A stretch of DNA of 64,000 nt from Haematobia irritans (taxonomy: Eukaryota; Arthropoda; Insecta; Diptera; Muscidae). The notes beneath the pieces are model-generated. The model made no database searches. It worked only from the letters and a program-made list of their open reading frames with translations, and had not been told where the DNA came from. Each line of letters opens with the position of its first letter. The stretch's first letter is position 1. The position numbers and the translations under genes are program-made. Below are positions 49,007 through 60,794 of this stretch, one piece after another. The stretch lies in contig NC_134397.1 of NCBI RefSeq assembly GCF_050003625.1, positions 276,886,070 through 276,950,069 of the forward strand, written 5' to 3'.

Positions 49007-50268
49007 TATACCCTGCGCCACACTGTGGAACAGGGTATTATAAGTTAGTGCATATGTTTGTAACACCCAGAAGAAGACGAGATAGACACATGGTGTCTTA
49101 GGCTATAATGCTCAGGGTGGGTCCCTGAGTCGACATAACCATGTCCGTCTGTCTGTGAACACATTTTTGTGATCAAAGTCTAGGTCGCAATTTAAGTCCA
49201 ATCGCCTTCAAATTTGGCATATGTTCCTAATTTGGGTCAGAATAGAACCCTATTGATTTTGGAAGAAATCGGTTCAGATTTAGATATAGCTCCCATATAT
49301 ATCTTTGGCCCGATATGCACTAATATGGACCCAGAAGCCAGAGTTTTATACCGATTTGCTTGAAATGTTGTACAAACATAACACTTAGTCGCATACTCAA
49401 GTGTACAAAATTTGATTGAAATCGGTTCAGATTTAGATATAGCTCCCATATATATCTTTCGCCCGATATGGACTTATATGGCCCCAGAAGCCAGATTTTT
49501 GGCCGAATTTGGTTGAAATTTTGCAGTAGGAGTACAATTAGTAGTATAGTCAAGCCGGAGTTTTGGCCCAATTTGGTTGAAATTTTGCACAGGTAGTAGA
49601 TTTAGCATTGTAGCTATGCGTGCTAAATTTTGTTGAAATCGATTCAGATTTAGATACAGCTCCCATATATAGCTTTCGCCCGATATTCACTTATATGGAC
49701 CCAGAAGCCGGAGTTTTATCCCAATTAGCTTGAAATTTTGCACAAGGAGTACAATTGGTAGTATAGTCATGTGTGCCAAATTTGATTGAAATCGGTTCAG
49801 ATTTAGATATAGCTCCCATATATATGTTTTTCTGATTTCGATAAAAATGGTCAAAATACCAACATTTTCCTTGTTAAATCGCCACTGCTTAGTCAAAAAG
49901 TTGTAAAAATAACTCTAATTTTCCTAAACTTCTAATGCATATAAATCGAGCGATAAATCATAAATAAACTTTTGCGAAGTTTCTTTAAAATTGCTTCAGA
50001 TTTAAATGTTTCCCATATTTTTTACTTAAATTGTGTTCCACCCTAGTGCATTAGCCAACTCAAATTTTGAGTCTATAGATTTTTTAAAAGTCTATCAAAT
50101 TCTGTCCAAATCGAGTGATATTTAAATGTATGTATTTGGGACAAACCTTTATATATAGCACCCAACACATTTGACGGATGTGATATGGTATCGAAAATTT
50201 AGATCTACAAAGTGGTGCAGGGTGTAATATAGTCGGCCCCGCCCGACTTTAGACTTTCCTTACTTGTT
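49007..50268 (+). mobile_element. HINE family 3, near-complete
   Basis: 5' hairpin ACCCTGCGCCACACTGTGGA, ACCATGTCCGTCTGTCTGTG as the (GTCY)n remnant, units with GAAATCGGTTCAGATTTAGA at 49269, 49420, 49635 and 49788, then a 3' unique region, GTGGTGCAGGGTGTAATATA (subterminal inverted repeat), the stem-loop AGTCGGCCCCGCCCGACTTT, and ACTTTCCTTACTTGTT. Opposite orientation to the 29755-31307 copy. Confidence 0.78.
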
Positions 50269-50869
50269 AAATTTATTTTTTTGTTTTTTTTTATTCTTAT
50301 TAAATATTAATTAATTAAATTTTTCTTGAAAAATTGCTTTTTTCTTGAAATTTTTTTCTCAAAAAGAATAACCTCTACAGCGATTATGGGCACCGTTAAT
50401 AGTAGTTATAATAAATCCATGCCGTGGAGTAGGGTGTAGTGTGTTGGATTACAAAACAACAGGGCTGAGTTCGATTCCTCCTGGCGTCATAGAGATTTTC
50501 CAAGTAAAAATTGTACCATAAATATAAACAGAGGTAGATAATGGGGTAGAAAAAGACCGAAAAACAGGGATGGATAATACAATTTTTAAGAAAGTAACAA
50601 AAAGGTATTTTTTTTTAGCGAAAAAGTCTTTTCCCCAAAATTAAACAACAATTTTCATTGGAAGATTATTGTCTTGTAAAGGAAATAAAATTTTGTTTGT
50701 CAACTTCTCAATTTCAAATATTTTTGTTTAGTTTTATAGCCGCTTACAAAGACTACCGTAGTATTATAATCACGGTTGCCATAGTTGGTAGCATTCTTCC
50801 AAAAATATTAATTTTTTACTGTTTATAGGATTGGACGGTTGATTCAAGGTACTTTAAAAATGTTCTATA
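50269..50869. other. No gene seen
   Basis: A/T-rich with T runs. Contains the tRNA-like stretch listed separately. Confidence 0.4.
50424..50492 (+). repeat. tRNA-like sequence
   Basis: GTAGTGTGTTGGATTACAAA and GAGTTCGATTCCTCCTGGCG have the order and spacing of A- and B-boxes, with a CATGCCGTGGAG lead like a SINE head. No SINE body recognised. Confidence 0.4.
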
Positions 50870-51215
50870 GATAAATAAAAATAAATTTTAGACAAAATTT
50901 TCTATAGAAATAAAAGTTTAACAAATTTTCCATAGAAATAAAATTTTAATACAATAGAAAAAATTTCTAAGAAATAAAATTTTGACAAAATTTGCAATAG
51001 AAATAACATTTTGACAAAATTTCCTACAGAAATAAAATGTTGACAAAATTTTCTATTGAAGTAAAATTTTAACAAAATATTCTATAGAAATAAAATTGTG
51101 ACAAAATATTCTACAGAAAAAAAAAATGAAATAAAATTTTAACAAAATATTCTATAGAAATAAAATTTTGACAAAATTTTCAGTGGAAATAAAATTTTGA
51201 AAAAAATTTCTATGT
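50870..51215. repeat. 28-bp minisatellite, free-standing
   Basis: About twelve eroded units of TTTCTATAGAAATAAAATTT plus TGACAAAA, the reverse complement of the minisatellite found in the HINE at 45618. Confidence 0.8.
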
Positions 51216-51224
51216 TAAACTTCT

Positions 51225-51335
51225 TGACAAGGGACCTACTTCTGATAGCCGATTCACATTACAGTGTAACAACTTAGAGAAGCTTTAATACACTCTCAAT
51301 TGTCACGTGCATTAATGAGAGGGGATAAACCAACG
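51225..51335 (-). mobile_element. tRNA-derived SINE, body fragment
   Basis: TGACAAGGGACCTACTTCTG, ACTTAGAGAAGCTTTAATAC and TCACGTGCATTAATGAGAGG follow the reverse complement of the SINE body; head and tail are missing. Confidence 0.6.
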
Positions 51336-51349
51336 CTGAAAGAAACCGA

Positions 51350-51652
51350 ATATTACGTACCCTCCACCATGGATTGTTTAGAAACTTAAAGACTATTATC
51401 CACAATCGAATTAATTGGGTTGGTTCTTAAAATGGTTTTCAAAATTGTAAGTTAATCCATACGTGGGATATATATGAGACAAAAAGGCAGATTAAATATG
51501 TATATAATTCAGTTCTTGACCGGTATATATAGAGAAGTCTACAAATAATTACGGACCGATATGAATTTTAGCTCGGTAATTAGAGAGGAGGAATTGAAAT
51601 ATGGGTCTCGCTTTATATGGGGGCTATATACAATTGTGAACCGCTACACAGA
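51350..51652 (-). mobile_element. HINE family 1, 3' part only
   Basis: GTACCCTCCACCATGGATTG, CCACAATCGAATTAATTGGG, TGGGATATATATGAGACAAA and TTTATATGGGGGCTATATAC follow the 3' region of family 1 in reverse orientation. Confidence 0.6.
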
Positions 51653-51655
51653 GAA

Positions 51656-52079
51656 TACAGATTGGTTGGAACGATCGAATTTATTGCCAAACTCCTTTTG
51701 GTAGTTGCAGCTGCGATTACTTGGCAGTTATGTCTCCCAAATAATTCGGTCCTGCCAATCGAACGATGGCAAGGAGGGCTTACATGACATAAAGAGTTGA
51801 TTTTGTCAACCAATAAATTCTTTTGTCACCTGCATCATTTGGTTGTGTTGATCAAACCTCGAAGTACATAGAACCGAATTATAAATAAAATGGTCCCGCT
51901 TTCTAAATAACACCCATATCAAATGTTTCGATGAGAGAAGTTCAGTTTTTTATTAAGTATTTTATTATTATTTCCTTTTGTTATAGCTCCAATATATGTT
52001 GGTTTGAAGGGGGAAATATGACAATAATACACATATTTTACCCACGAGACTAAACAAGATTTGACTTGATATTTTACAC
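51656..52079. other. No gene seen
   Basis: Slightly less AT-rich (AACGATCGAATTTATTGCCA) but no domain-bearing frame. Confidence 0.4.
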
Positions 52080-52220
52080 AGAGAGTAGATTTCACATTCT
52101 CCAAATCCAAATCGGCTCAGATTTAGATAAAGCCTCCGTATATATGTTCTTCCGATTTGAAGAAATATGGCCAGAATGCCAACATTTTACACACAATTTG
52201 CTTTACCCAGATTGTAGTCA
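52080..52220 (+). mobile_element. HINE family 3 fragment
   Basis: CAGATTTAGATAAAGCCTCC, GTATATATGTTCTTCCGATT and ATGCCAACATTTT match the 49797-49866 stretch of family 3. Confidence 0.55.
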
Positions 52221-52227
52221 TGTACAC

Positions 52228-52712
52228 CCTCAAAAAAATCGCTTCTGTAACATTTACCCCAAACACATTTTGCTTCAAGCATATATATTTTCAGAATTGG
52301 TCCAAACAAAATATTGTTTGTATTGTTCAAACATATTATGTTTCACCTTAGGGTATACACTGGTAGTAAAAAATTTTAATGAAAGTTTCTTTGTGTGGAT
52401 ATATTTTTAAGGCGCCAATTGGTTACTTCCATTATTTTACTTGTAGCATACTCTCTAGGTCTCTCTGTCTAAACACATATATGTTTAGAGGCTATTTCCA
52501 AATTAATATATATTTGCATCTAAGCATATTATATTTACAAACATTTTATGTTTTAAACATAATGTGTTCTAACATATTAACATATACGTCATAAACATAT
52601 TACGCTAGTTTATGAACATTATATGCTTGCCCTTAAAAATATTGTGTTAAGAAATTTGAGTTCCAAACATATAATTTTTACACCCAAACATATGAAAAAC
52701 AGTCTTTTTCGT
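52228..52712 (+). repeat. Dispersed repeat 'D', second full-looking copy
   Basis: Same order of blocks as 6703-7140, slightly longer (adds TATATTTACAAACATTTTATG). The two copies stop resembling each other just after CATATGAAAAACAGTCTTTT, which places the right boundary near 52712. Confidence 0.65.
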
Positions 52713-53212
52713 CCGTGTAGTCTACACAGCGCAATTGCATACTTTTCATAGAATCGATTAAAGTGATTTGGGCAAATATTGTCCAAAAACCCACAATTCA
52801 CGAAAGATGTTGCGATCCCATCCATGGTGAAGATATGCGAAGAATCGACATTTTTGACCCATTTTATTGCTTCGATTTAAAAGTTTGAAATAAAATACAT
52901 TTTTCTACTTCAATTATTTTTTATTAACGCAAATTTCAAACGTCATTCGGCTGTGAGTGCTATATGAAAATGTTGTTTATAGTTAACAAATTTCCTTACG
53001 GTTGGTTGTATCAACTAATTTGACTCAACATTTTTCAAAGGAGGTAGATTTGGTTGCTATAACCATTTATTTTGTAGCATGACAGAAATTCTATTGAAAG
53101 TCTCACCAAATAGTTACAGCTACGAACAAATACATGTAAATACTGAAAATTGGTATAAACAACTTATATTTATTTCTAAATGTAGAATGTTCATTACTAC
53201 AACGGAATTCCA
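52713..53212. other. No gene seen
   Basis: The minus-strand frame 52619-52825 begins MDGIATSFVNCGFL but merges into repeat D; I do not call it a gene. Confidence 0.4.
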
Positions 53213-53592
53213 ACCACTCTCTTTTCTGTATGTATGGATCAATTTTTGTGTGATAGAGGATCAGTTTATCTGGGGGCCATTTACTAGCACACGCAAAAAA
53301 ATAATTCTTTCCTCCCAAACGAAATTTTAGACAAACAAAATTCGTTTCTCATTTGCTTTTCGCTGTAAGTAAGTGTATTTGGAAGAAAAGTTAAACTTTT
53401 TGTGATAAACGTTTATTCTTTTCCAGGATGTAAAAACAATTTCAAATACTAACTCAAAAAAAAAAATTGTTTTCTTGCTAATTGCATTTTCCCTCACATC
53501 CACGAGGTTTTTTAGTTCTTAACACCTTTTCCTGTAATACCAACAATGTAGAAAAAATTATACGATTTTATAAATTTTTAAAATTTTTTTAC

Positions 53593-53652
53593 CTTTCGCC
53601 TGGACGGAGAATCGAACCGCGGACCATGCACTTTGTAACCACTGAGCTATGT
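53593..53652 (-). repeat. tRNA-like head, minus strand
   Basis: On the minus strand: CATAGCTCAGTGGTTACAAA (A-box with D-arm look), then CGGTTCGATTCTCCG (B-box), then GTCCAGGCG. Good tRNA-derived promoter spacing. An intact acceptor stem is not evident, so a SINE or tRNA relic is preferred to a working tRNA. Confidence 0.5.
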
Positions 53653-53779
53653 ACCTGTTATGGTCATCATTAGAAAAATATCCATATAAGTTATATTTAT
53701 ATAGGATAGCTTGCGGCGCCCACGAACCGAATAAACAAAGTTTATTTACCAGAAACAAACATTTAGTTTGGCACCGTGG

Positions 53780-53848
53780 AGCAGTGGTTGCTACATCCGA
53801 CTTGCATGCCAAGGGTCGTGGGTTTGATCCCTGCTTCGACCAGATATG
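53780..53848 (+). repeat. tRNA-like SINE head, plus strand
   Basis: GGAGCAGTGGTTGCTACATC (A-box area), CTTGCATGCCAAGGGTCGTG, GGTTTGATCCCTGCTTCGAC (B-box with one change). Close to the head of the (AACCT)n SINE family but the body after it is different. Confidence 0.55.
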
Positions 53849-54403
53849 TTCGGAAGATTCCGAAAAAATGTTCAACATTACATTGTACTATATTAAATTT
53901 TGAACTGTAAAATGGTCTTATTAAAGACCTAAAGTCAGAAAAGAACAGTGTTTGATATAAACGAAATGGACTGTGTTGTTCTTTAAAAAATAACTTTATT
54001 TATTGAAAAAATAAACATTTTGTAACTAACGAATTTTTTTGGTGATAAAAGTTTAAAATTTTCGAAGCAATTCAAAAAAATCTAACGAAAGAAAAACGTT
54101 TTCGGTACACGTTTTTCAAACGTTTTTTTATTGCGTGCACAATATACCAAATTTCAACCGAATCGGATGAATTTTGCTCCTCTAAGGGTTTTCGAATGTC
54201 AAATCTGGGGATCGCTTTATATGGGGGCTATATTTAATTATGGACCGATATGGACACATTTTTGCAAAATTTTAACTTAATATATGTAATGATATTATGG
54301 CTTACTGATTTTTACACCCTATGCTACAATTTAAGTCGACCTTTAAACTGTTTTTTTTTTTATAATTTTCTTCTTTATTACAAGACTAAAAGAAAGAAGA
54401 TAA

Positions 54404-54645
54404 TGCGCTTTACAGACTATCAGTTATTCCGGACGACAGTGCTCGTGTCGAACATATCCCATATATTGTGCACATTATAAGTTAAGTCCGAAGGCATAAT
54501 CGATACTGCTGCATGTTTATGGGATCGATAACACATTTACCGATTATTTAGTCATCGCCGACAAGTCGTATCGATCCGACACATTGTAAGATTCTTTACA
54601 AACACCAACATTCCGTCCGGAATAACTGATAGTCTGTAAAGCGCA
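54404..54645. mobile_element. PIF/Harbinger-like MITE, 242 bp, copy 2
   Basis: Same length as 38523-38764. Inverted ends identical for 32 bases starting TGCGCTTTACAGACTATCAG. Flanked by TAA (54401-54403) and TAA (54646-54648). Only a handful of substitutions separate the two copies. Confidence 0.87.
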
Positions 54646-54648
54646 TAA

Positions 54649-57507
54649 AGTTTATTACACATCCCAAGTATTACCAATCATAAACAATTTTTATATTCCA
54701 TTCGATATGAAATGAAAGTAGAAAAATTGACCAACAAATAACAATGAGCGTCAAAATAAAATGTATTAAATGTTTGTCTTCAAATAGAATTTTTTCTGTG
54801 TTAAATTTCTTATTTTTAATTTTTCTTTAAGTAGAGATTGACTCGTTTCGTAAACCAACAAATATTTCCCAAATTAGTAAATAAAAAACTTTAAATGAAC
54901 GGTATTTTGTAACAATTGAACAACCTATACTTAATTATTACGCTCACTGTGTATAAGAAATTGTTTGCTTTGTTTTCTCTCTTGAGTAGCAATGCAACAC
55001 TAGCATTCAGTGACATCAAATGTCCGTTTAAATTCCCCATTGTATGCTCTCGGGCACGTTTTATTGAAGTGTGTTATTGTACCGCATGGAATATCACAAA
55101 ATGATTGTGATACACAAACTGCCCGTACAGCCACATACACAGAGGGACACTAATACAACAGCATTATCATCTCCCACTATGCAGTTAACTAAAGTGTGTG
55201 TTAGACCATAGGCTAAGGCAAAAAGTGATTGTAATGCAACAGCCCCAACCACAAGCCAACAAAAACAATTACAAGCAACACTTGAAGAATACAAAAGGAT
55301 GACGACAATACTCGTATAACCGAATAGAGTAGGCAGTGAAGACAACGTCTATTGAGGATGACAATGATGATGATCATCATCATCATGATGATAATGATGG
55401 TGTTGCAATGAACCTTACTTCGTTCATCGGAATGGAATACAAGACAAACATTATTTACATGAACCCGCCGCCACCGGCAAACATACTCACTCACGCACTC
55501 ATGTATGCAAACACTCTCACCGGAACTCGCACGAGCTGAACTATTAGCTTGTGTTTGTGTGTGTGTTTGCTTATGTCTCTGGAAGAGTCGGAGATAGTCG
55601 GTCGCTATGTTTGTTTGTGTAAGAATGACTGTGTTCGGTCCAACCCCATTTAGAGATGATACAAAAGTTTCATTTAAGGAAGTTCCAGAGGCACGACAGG
55701 ACTCTCCATATGAGTGTGTGTATGTATCTATGGGAATGTTGTCGTTAATGCTGTCGCTGTCGTTGATGCTTTTCTCGTCAAAGGGGCCCAATAACGTGGT
55801 GTGTGTATGTATGGACGTGTAAAGAGGTGGATGGGAAAGAAAGTTGGTATTTGGTTTTGTGCCCTTTTGACTTTGATTTATTGATGTGGGTAATGTTTCT
55901 GTGGTTTTCTAGGCGACACAGACAACAATATTTACATGCACAAAGGTTGTTGTCATATCATCAGATACGCAACACATATTCACTTAAAGATATTCAACCT
56001 TCCATATGTACGAATGTGATATTATGCATAAGTATTGCCGCACACATACACACAGATATCTATGGGAGTGTTATGTTAGTCAAGTACATATACGTATTTA
56101 TGGTATCAAATGCATAAAAGATTAACTAACATACACTGAAGGAAGATTTCTTTTTCTGTTGAAGAATAGTTCAGAAAAAAATACAAAGTTTTCATAGGAC
56201 TCATATGAAAACTTTGTATTTTTTCATAATTAAAAAAAAAAAAAAACAAAAACAGATTTCGGAGAATCATTGAAAAAACTTTCATAAATTCAGGGTTAGT
56301 TGTTTTTTGAAAAAAAATACTAAATAAGAAAGGGGAATATCGTTCCGAAGGAAAGTATTATAAAATAAGAAATTCAGGCAAACAAAATTCGCTTTTGTTA
56401 TATGGTATTTTCTTTAAGAGCAACTAAACTTTGATTTATTTCAAGTGGTGCAATGATAGATTAAAAAAATCTCTTATTCCCAATAAGACGGTATGCAGTC
56501 AATAATGAACTGCATCCTTTTCATAAAATGTTACATAACTAAATAGCAAAGAACCGGCCACGTAGGTTAAAGTTGCACTCCGATTTATTGTTAGATTAAT
56601 TTAAAAAAAGTAAACCGGCCATGTAGCACATACTCGGTGACCTCCTAGAGAGAAAACACGGTCCAGAAACTTTTCCCTTAAAAGAGAAATGGATTCCATG
56701 GTTGAGAGCCTATTAAAAATATCTAAGTAATCACAAAACAAAGGTTAACTTTCTTTGCATTTCATCTAATCCTATGTTGTTCACATATTCATGCCCATCT
56801 ATTCGTTATTGTCAGACACAGAGCCAACATGGACATTTTCGATCGATGTTTTGATAAAAAGCAACATATGTAAATGTTTGCCAAAGACAAATTTAACGTA
56901 TACACTCACACAAACAGACAAATACTTACAATTGTCAATATGTACATGTGACAAGGTATGTAATTTCCAAAGTCTATACTGAATTTCTAAGATACACATA
57001 TGACTTGTGACAACATTTGATTCCCATTTAATATTCTTTTAAATATTTTATTTATTTCTTACCTTAAAAGTATTTTATTTATTTTCAATTAGATGGTTTC
57101 GAAAGCGGGTAATATTGTGAATTTTAATCTAAAAGAAAGAGAGAAAACAGGCATTAATTATTAAGAGTTTGAAAATATCGCCAGGGTTTGTAAATATGTA
57201 GACCACTTTTTATTAATTTTTTTTTCAACAATGCTATAAATTTTAAAATGTCATGATACAGTTTCAGCCTGCAGCCTAACAACTTTTTTGTTATAAGAAA
57301 ATTACTGCGATGTGCAATTCCGAATATCTGAACATTCACCCAAAAACAAAAATTTCTGACTTATTTAAAATTGGTGCAAATAATGGACCTATCACTAGAC
57401 TGGTACCAGTGCTCCAGTTTGTAACAATTTTTTAAAATTTCATATATTTTATTGATTTCTATACTCACTTGATGTTAATATCTGTAGAACGAGCCCTAGT
57501 CGTGTCC
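54649..57507. other. No gene seen; long apparently unique tract
   Basis: Contains ATC/GAT repeats near 55357-55398 and TG/CA runs near 55553-55567 and 56040-56060. The 192-codon minus-strand frame 55213-55791 crosses these simple repeats (Thr-His-Thr-Gln and Ile/Met runs) and is not convincing. A hairpin at 56176-56224 is listed separately. Confidence 0.45.
56176..56224. repeat. Perfect 21-bp hairpin, 7-base loop
   Basis: Left arm AAAAAATACAAAGTTTTCAT plus A, loop GGACTCA, right arm its exact complement. It stands alone in unique sequence and may be the centre of a decayed palindromic MITE. Confidence 0.8.
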
Positions 57508-57509
57508 TA

Positions 57510-58144
57510 CACTGATAAAAAAGCATACTCGGTTCCAAAGATTTTGTTTTTACTTTAAAAAATTTGGTATTGATTCCGAGCCAAAGAAGCGGAGAATACA
57601 AGTAAGGGTACTTTTAAGACACAATTCTCTTTTAAATTTAGGTTTTGTGCACTTGCTTCTAGGAAGCAAATTTTAATTTTTCCCTTTCTCAGCTTTTTTT
57701 CTTCATATGCTATCAAAGTCCTTTAAAAACGAGTTAACGGCAACTTTATTTTCCAAATTAGGACTCGACTTCCAGTAGAAATTATGCTATGTTTGAAGTA
57801 AAAAACTTCTTTAAAATAAAGTTTTGAAAAACATGTCCTATATTTGAACGTCAAGATGCAAAAAACCAACAAATTTAAAGACAATTTCATTAAATTTAAA
57901 GAATTTTTCTGAATTATTAAAGTTGACCTTAGCCTGTAATTTTTTTCTTTCATGTTAAGATACCAATTTTTAAGTGAAATCACTTAATTATAAGGACAAT
58001 ACGACTTCATTGAAAAGTTTATGGACTTTTGGACAAGGAAAATAACTTTATTTTAGAGAAATGCGTCTTCTATGCTAAGCAAAATTTGTATTCGTATTTT
58101 AAAAACATGAAATCTTTGACCTCACGACAATATTTTTTTCAGTG
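57510..58144 (+). mobile_element. Family A MITE, complete copy, 635 bp
   Basis: CACTGATAAAAAAGCATACT to ATATTTTTTTCAGTG between TA (57508-57509) and TA (58145-58146). Differs from 18965-19619 by scattered substitutions and one deletion of about 12 bp around TTTGAACGTCAAGATGC. Confidence 0.82.
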
Positions 58145-58349
58145 TAAAGTGTAAATTTACCCCGCCAATGCCAAACCATTGTTAAAGTGACAGGCCCTTT
58201 CCATACGTTTTGACCAGGACTGGGACTGGTCCATACAAACCAGAGACTAATCATGTCGCGGTCTTGGGGTTGATCCATTTCTCTTAGTGTCAGCGTAGAA
58301 TTGGAGAGAACAGATTGATAAGAGAGTGGACAACGGACTGGATCCCTAA

Positions 58350-59020
58350 CAGTGCTGGCGCTAGTGAAAAATGGAGTGAAGTAGATTATGGAAAGAAGTG
58401 GAGTAGATTGAATAAAATTGAAGTGGCATACATTTTTGAAAACAAAACAATAGAATTCATTTTATTATACCCTCCACCATAGGATGAGGGTATCTTAACT
58501 TTGTCATTCCGTTTGTAACACATCGAAATATTGCTCTAAGACTCCATAAAGTATATATATTCTGGGTCGTGGTGAAATTCTGAGTCGATCTGGGCATGTC
58601 CGTCCGTCCGTCTGTTGAAATCACGCTAACTTCCGAACGAGAGATGCTATTGACTTGAAACTTGGCACAAGTAGTTATTGTTATTGATGTAGGTCGGATG
58701 GTATTGCAAATGAGCCATATCGGTCCACTTTTACGTATAGCCCCCATATAAACGGACCCCCAAATTTCATCCGATCCAGCTGAAATTTTGTACATGGTGT
58801 AAGTATATGGTCTCTAACAACTATGCAAAAATTGGTCCACATCGGTTAATAATTCAATGATTAAAACAGCTATGTTCATCGTAATTAAAGGAATAGGAAA
58901 AAAATTTAAAAATTTGAAGCAGAACAAAAAGTGAAGCAGATTTTTGGAAGAAGGAGTGACGAAGTAAATTTTGTGAAAATGAAGCAAAATACTTCGATTG
59001 AAGTAGTAGCGGCAGCACTG
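58350..59020. mobile_element. hAT-type MITE, 671 bp, with 8-bp target duplication
   Basis: Inverted ends CAGTGCTGGCGCTAGT and ACTAGCGGCAGCACTG-like TAGTAGCGGCAGCACTG, flanked by ATCCCTAA at 58342-58349 and 59021-59028. The interior has repeated GAAGTAG/GAGTGAAGTAG wording and no coding frame. A HINE is nested inside. Confidence 0.87.
58463..58848 (+). mobile_element. HINE family 1, 5' part only, nested in hAT
   Basis: TATACCCTCCACCATAGGAT, TTCTGGGTCGTGGTGAAATT, GTCCGTCCGTCTGTTG, then one unit ending near TGGTCCACATCGGTTAATAA. The 3' half is missing. Confidence 0.75.
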
Positions 59021-59028
59021 ATCCCTAA

Positions 59029-60794
59029 CTAGAATTTATAGTAAAAAGGTAGCTAAAGATTATCCTCATTTATTAATAAATGCTTTTCAAAAGAATCCAT
59101 AATAGGTACACACAAAAAAAATCAAAAAGAAAAAACGTTACTAATAAAAATGGAAACTGTCTCTATAAAGGGTTCTATTTATTCTGTTCCAATTTAGCGC
59201 CATTCTTATATCTATAAATTTATTTTCTTAATATTACTGAAAATTGTCTGAAGTGATTCTATGGCATTTTTACTTTATCATTTGGCTTTAGAATAATTTT
59301 AGTAATTTAATATATACGGCAATGTAAGCTGATAACAAAGTGCACTCATGAATATCCCACATAAAACATTTCATAGAATTACTCTTAAATTGTATCAATC
59401 ACAGTCGTGGTAAGTCAAAAAAAAATTATCTTAATGCCATCCTTCACTGGCTTTCACAAATCCCCTTTTATTCATGTGAGGAATGTCTGTGAAATCATTT
59501 CAATGTTCTTGTAAAAATACAATGGGAAAATTGGATCGAGACAGGAAATGCAACAATGTGAAAAGCCACAAAACTTTTCCAAACCCCTACCCCAACATAC
59601 TGCTCACTCGGACAATATGCGGGAGAAACAAATGGTTGGAACGTTAATGTGCCACATAAATTAACATTCCGACCCATTGAATAAAGTTCGAAGTTTCACA
59701 TAGGTCAACATGAGCCAACAACTGAACATATCGAAATGGATAGAAATACACCCCGCACACACATACAGGAGAGTATTGTAGAATTTTTGTTCTACACATA
59801 CAAGCACAACAAATGCCACAGTGTAACAACCATAGGTATATGTATGCGCACAATGTTAAAAGCAATATATCCTGAATTGTTTGGGTCTACTAAGCATCCT
59901 GGATTCTATTGTGGCCTTTTACCACCACCATCATGGTTCTTGATGTTTATGCTCCTATGTTGGCCACCCCGTCAGTATCACAATCAAGTGCGTGAGTCTG
60001 TGCTAACAATGCATCGGGAATGAGTTGGAGATTCGAGTAATTACATGCCATTATATCCAGCACTAACAGCAAAAATTGCAACAACATGGCCAAGGTACGT
60101 GGCGGCAATGCTGGTTGATGTAGTCCTGCCAAACGGTGAAATTGCCAGGAACGTTCCCATGGTAAACACAAAACAATTATTAGGTTTTTAATCACCTGAC
60201 AAACTGCAATTACGGAACATATTCACTAATGGCCACCGCCAATAGCACCAACAATACGAACGTCTTCAATGTTTCGACCCTAAATAAAATATAGCAAAAA
60301 AAGCGAAAGTCATTTGCCAAAAACGAGATGATCATGATGATAATGAAACATTATAGTATTTCTGGTAGGGAAGCTTAATGAATGTAGTCGTAATGAGGGG
60401 AAGGGGAAAACGGTAAGAATTCCAAGAAGAAAACAAAAAACGAGAATCGTACGCACATTTTCTCAAGTGTTTATTTATTTACGATTGCGTATTTGTTTGC
60501 ACTCACATACGAACGGCCACGTAGCAATACAGATTCTCTAACATACAAACCCAGTACGAAGAAGCCAGATTCCTTTGTAATAAAACAAATTTGTACTACA
60601 AATTATTTATCATCACCATGTATCTTTTCAGTATGAACTGAGGAGTTCTTAGGTATCCAATGGCATCTGCATTTGTTAGGTACATTATATTCCTTGTTTT
60701 CATTAGGACGACTTATACCAAATGGAGATGATGGAAGATTAGTAAAGAGATGGGGAGTGGTATGAAGGGGCGTAGTATGAGGGGAAATTTTCAG
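59029..60794. other. No certain gene; apparently unique tract
   Basis: Less AT-rich around 59600-60200. An 82-codon minus-strand frame (59947-60195) contains a hydrophobic stretch LAMLLQFLLLVLDIMACNYS that could be a signal peptide, followed by NLQLIPDALLAQTHALDCD. No homologue is recognised, and no splice site or neighbour exon was identified. A plus-strand frame overlaps it (59736-60023). Confidence 0.4.

Larger units (their letters stand above)
53291..54136. mobile_element. Unclassified element, 846 bp, 4-bp target duplication GCAC
   Basis: Short inverted ends ACGCAAAAAAATAA and TTTTTTTATTGCGT. GCAC occurs on both sides (53287-53290 and 54137-54140), and once in the intact HINE text, so a 4-bp duplication is well supported. 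Four-base duplications occur in Chapaev/CMC, Sola and some LTR elements; none is confirmed here. It contains two tRNA-like heads pointing in opposite directions. Confidence 0.7.
53213..54275 (-). mobile_element. HINE family 1 fragment split by another element
   Basis: Left piece to 53290 (TATGGATCAATTTTTGTGTG...TTTACTAGCAC), right piece from 54137 (GCACAATATACCAAATTTCA, CTTTATATGGGGGCTATATT). They join as TACTAGCACAATGTACCAAA, the text present intact at 20685-20705. Confidence 0.65.

Noticed and set aside
53593..53652. Functional tRNA gene
   Set aside because: A- and B-box-like text is good, but I cannot form a full acceptor stem and it is inside a mobile element.
55213..55791. 192-codon minus-strand ORF
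   Set aside because: Made of simple-repeat translations (Thr-His-Thr-Gln, Ile/Met runs); no domain and no start context.
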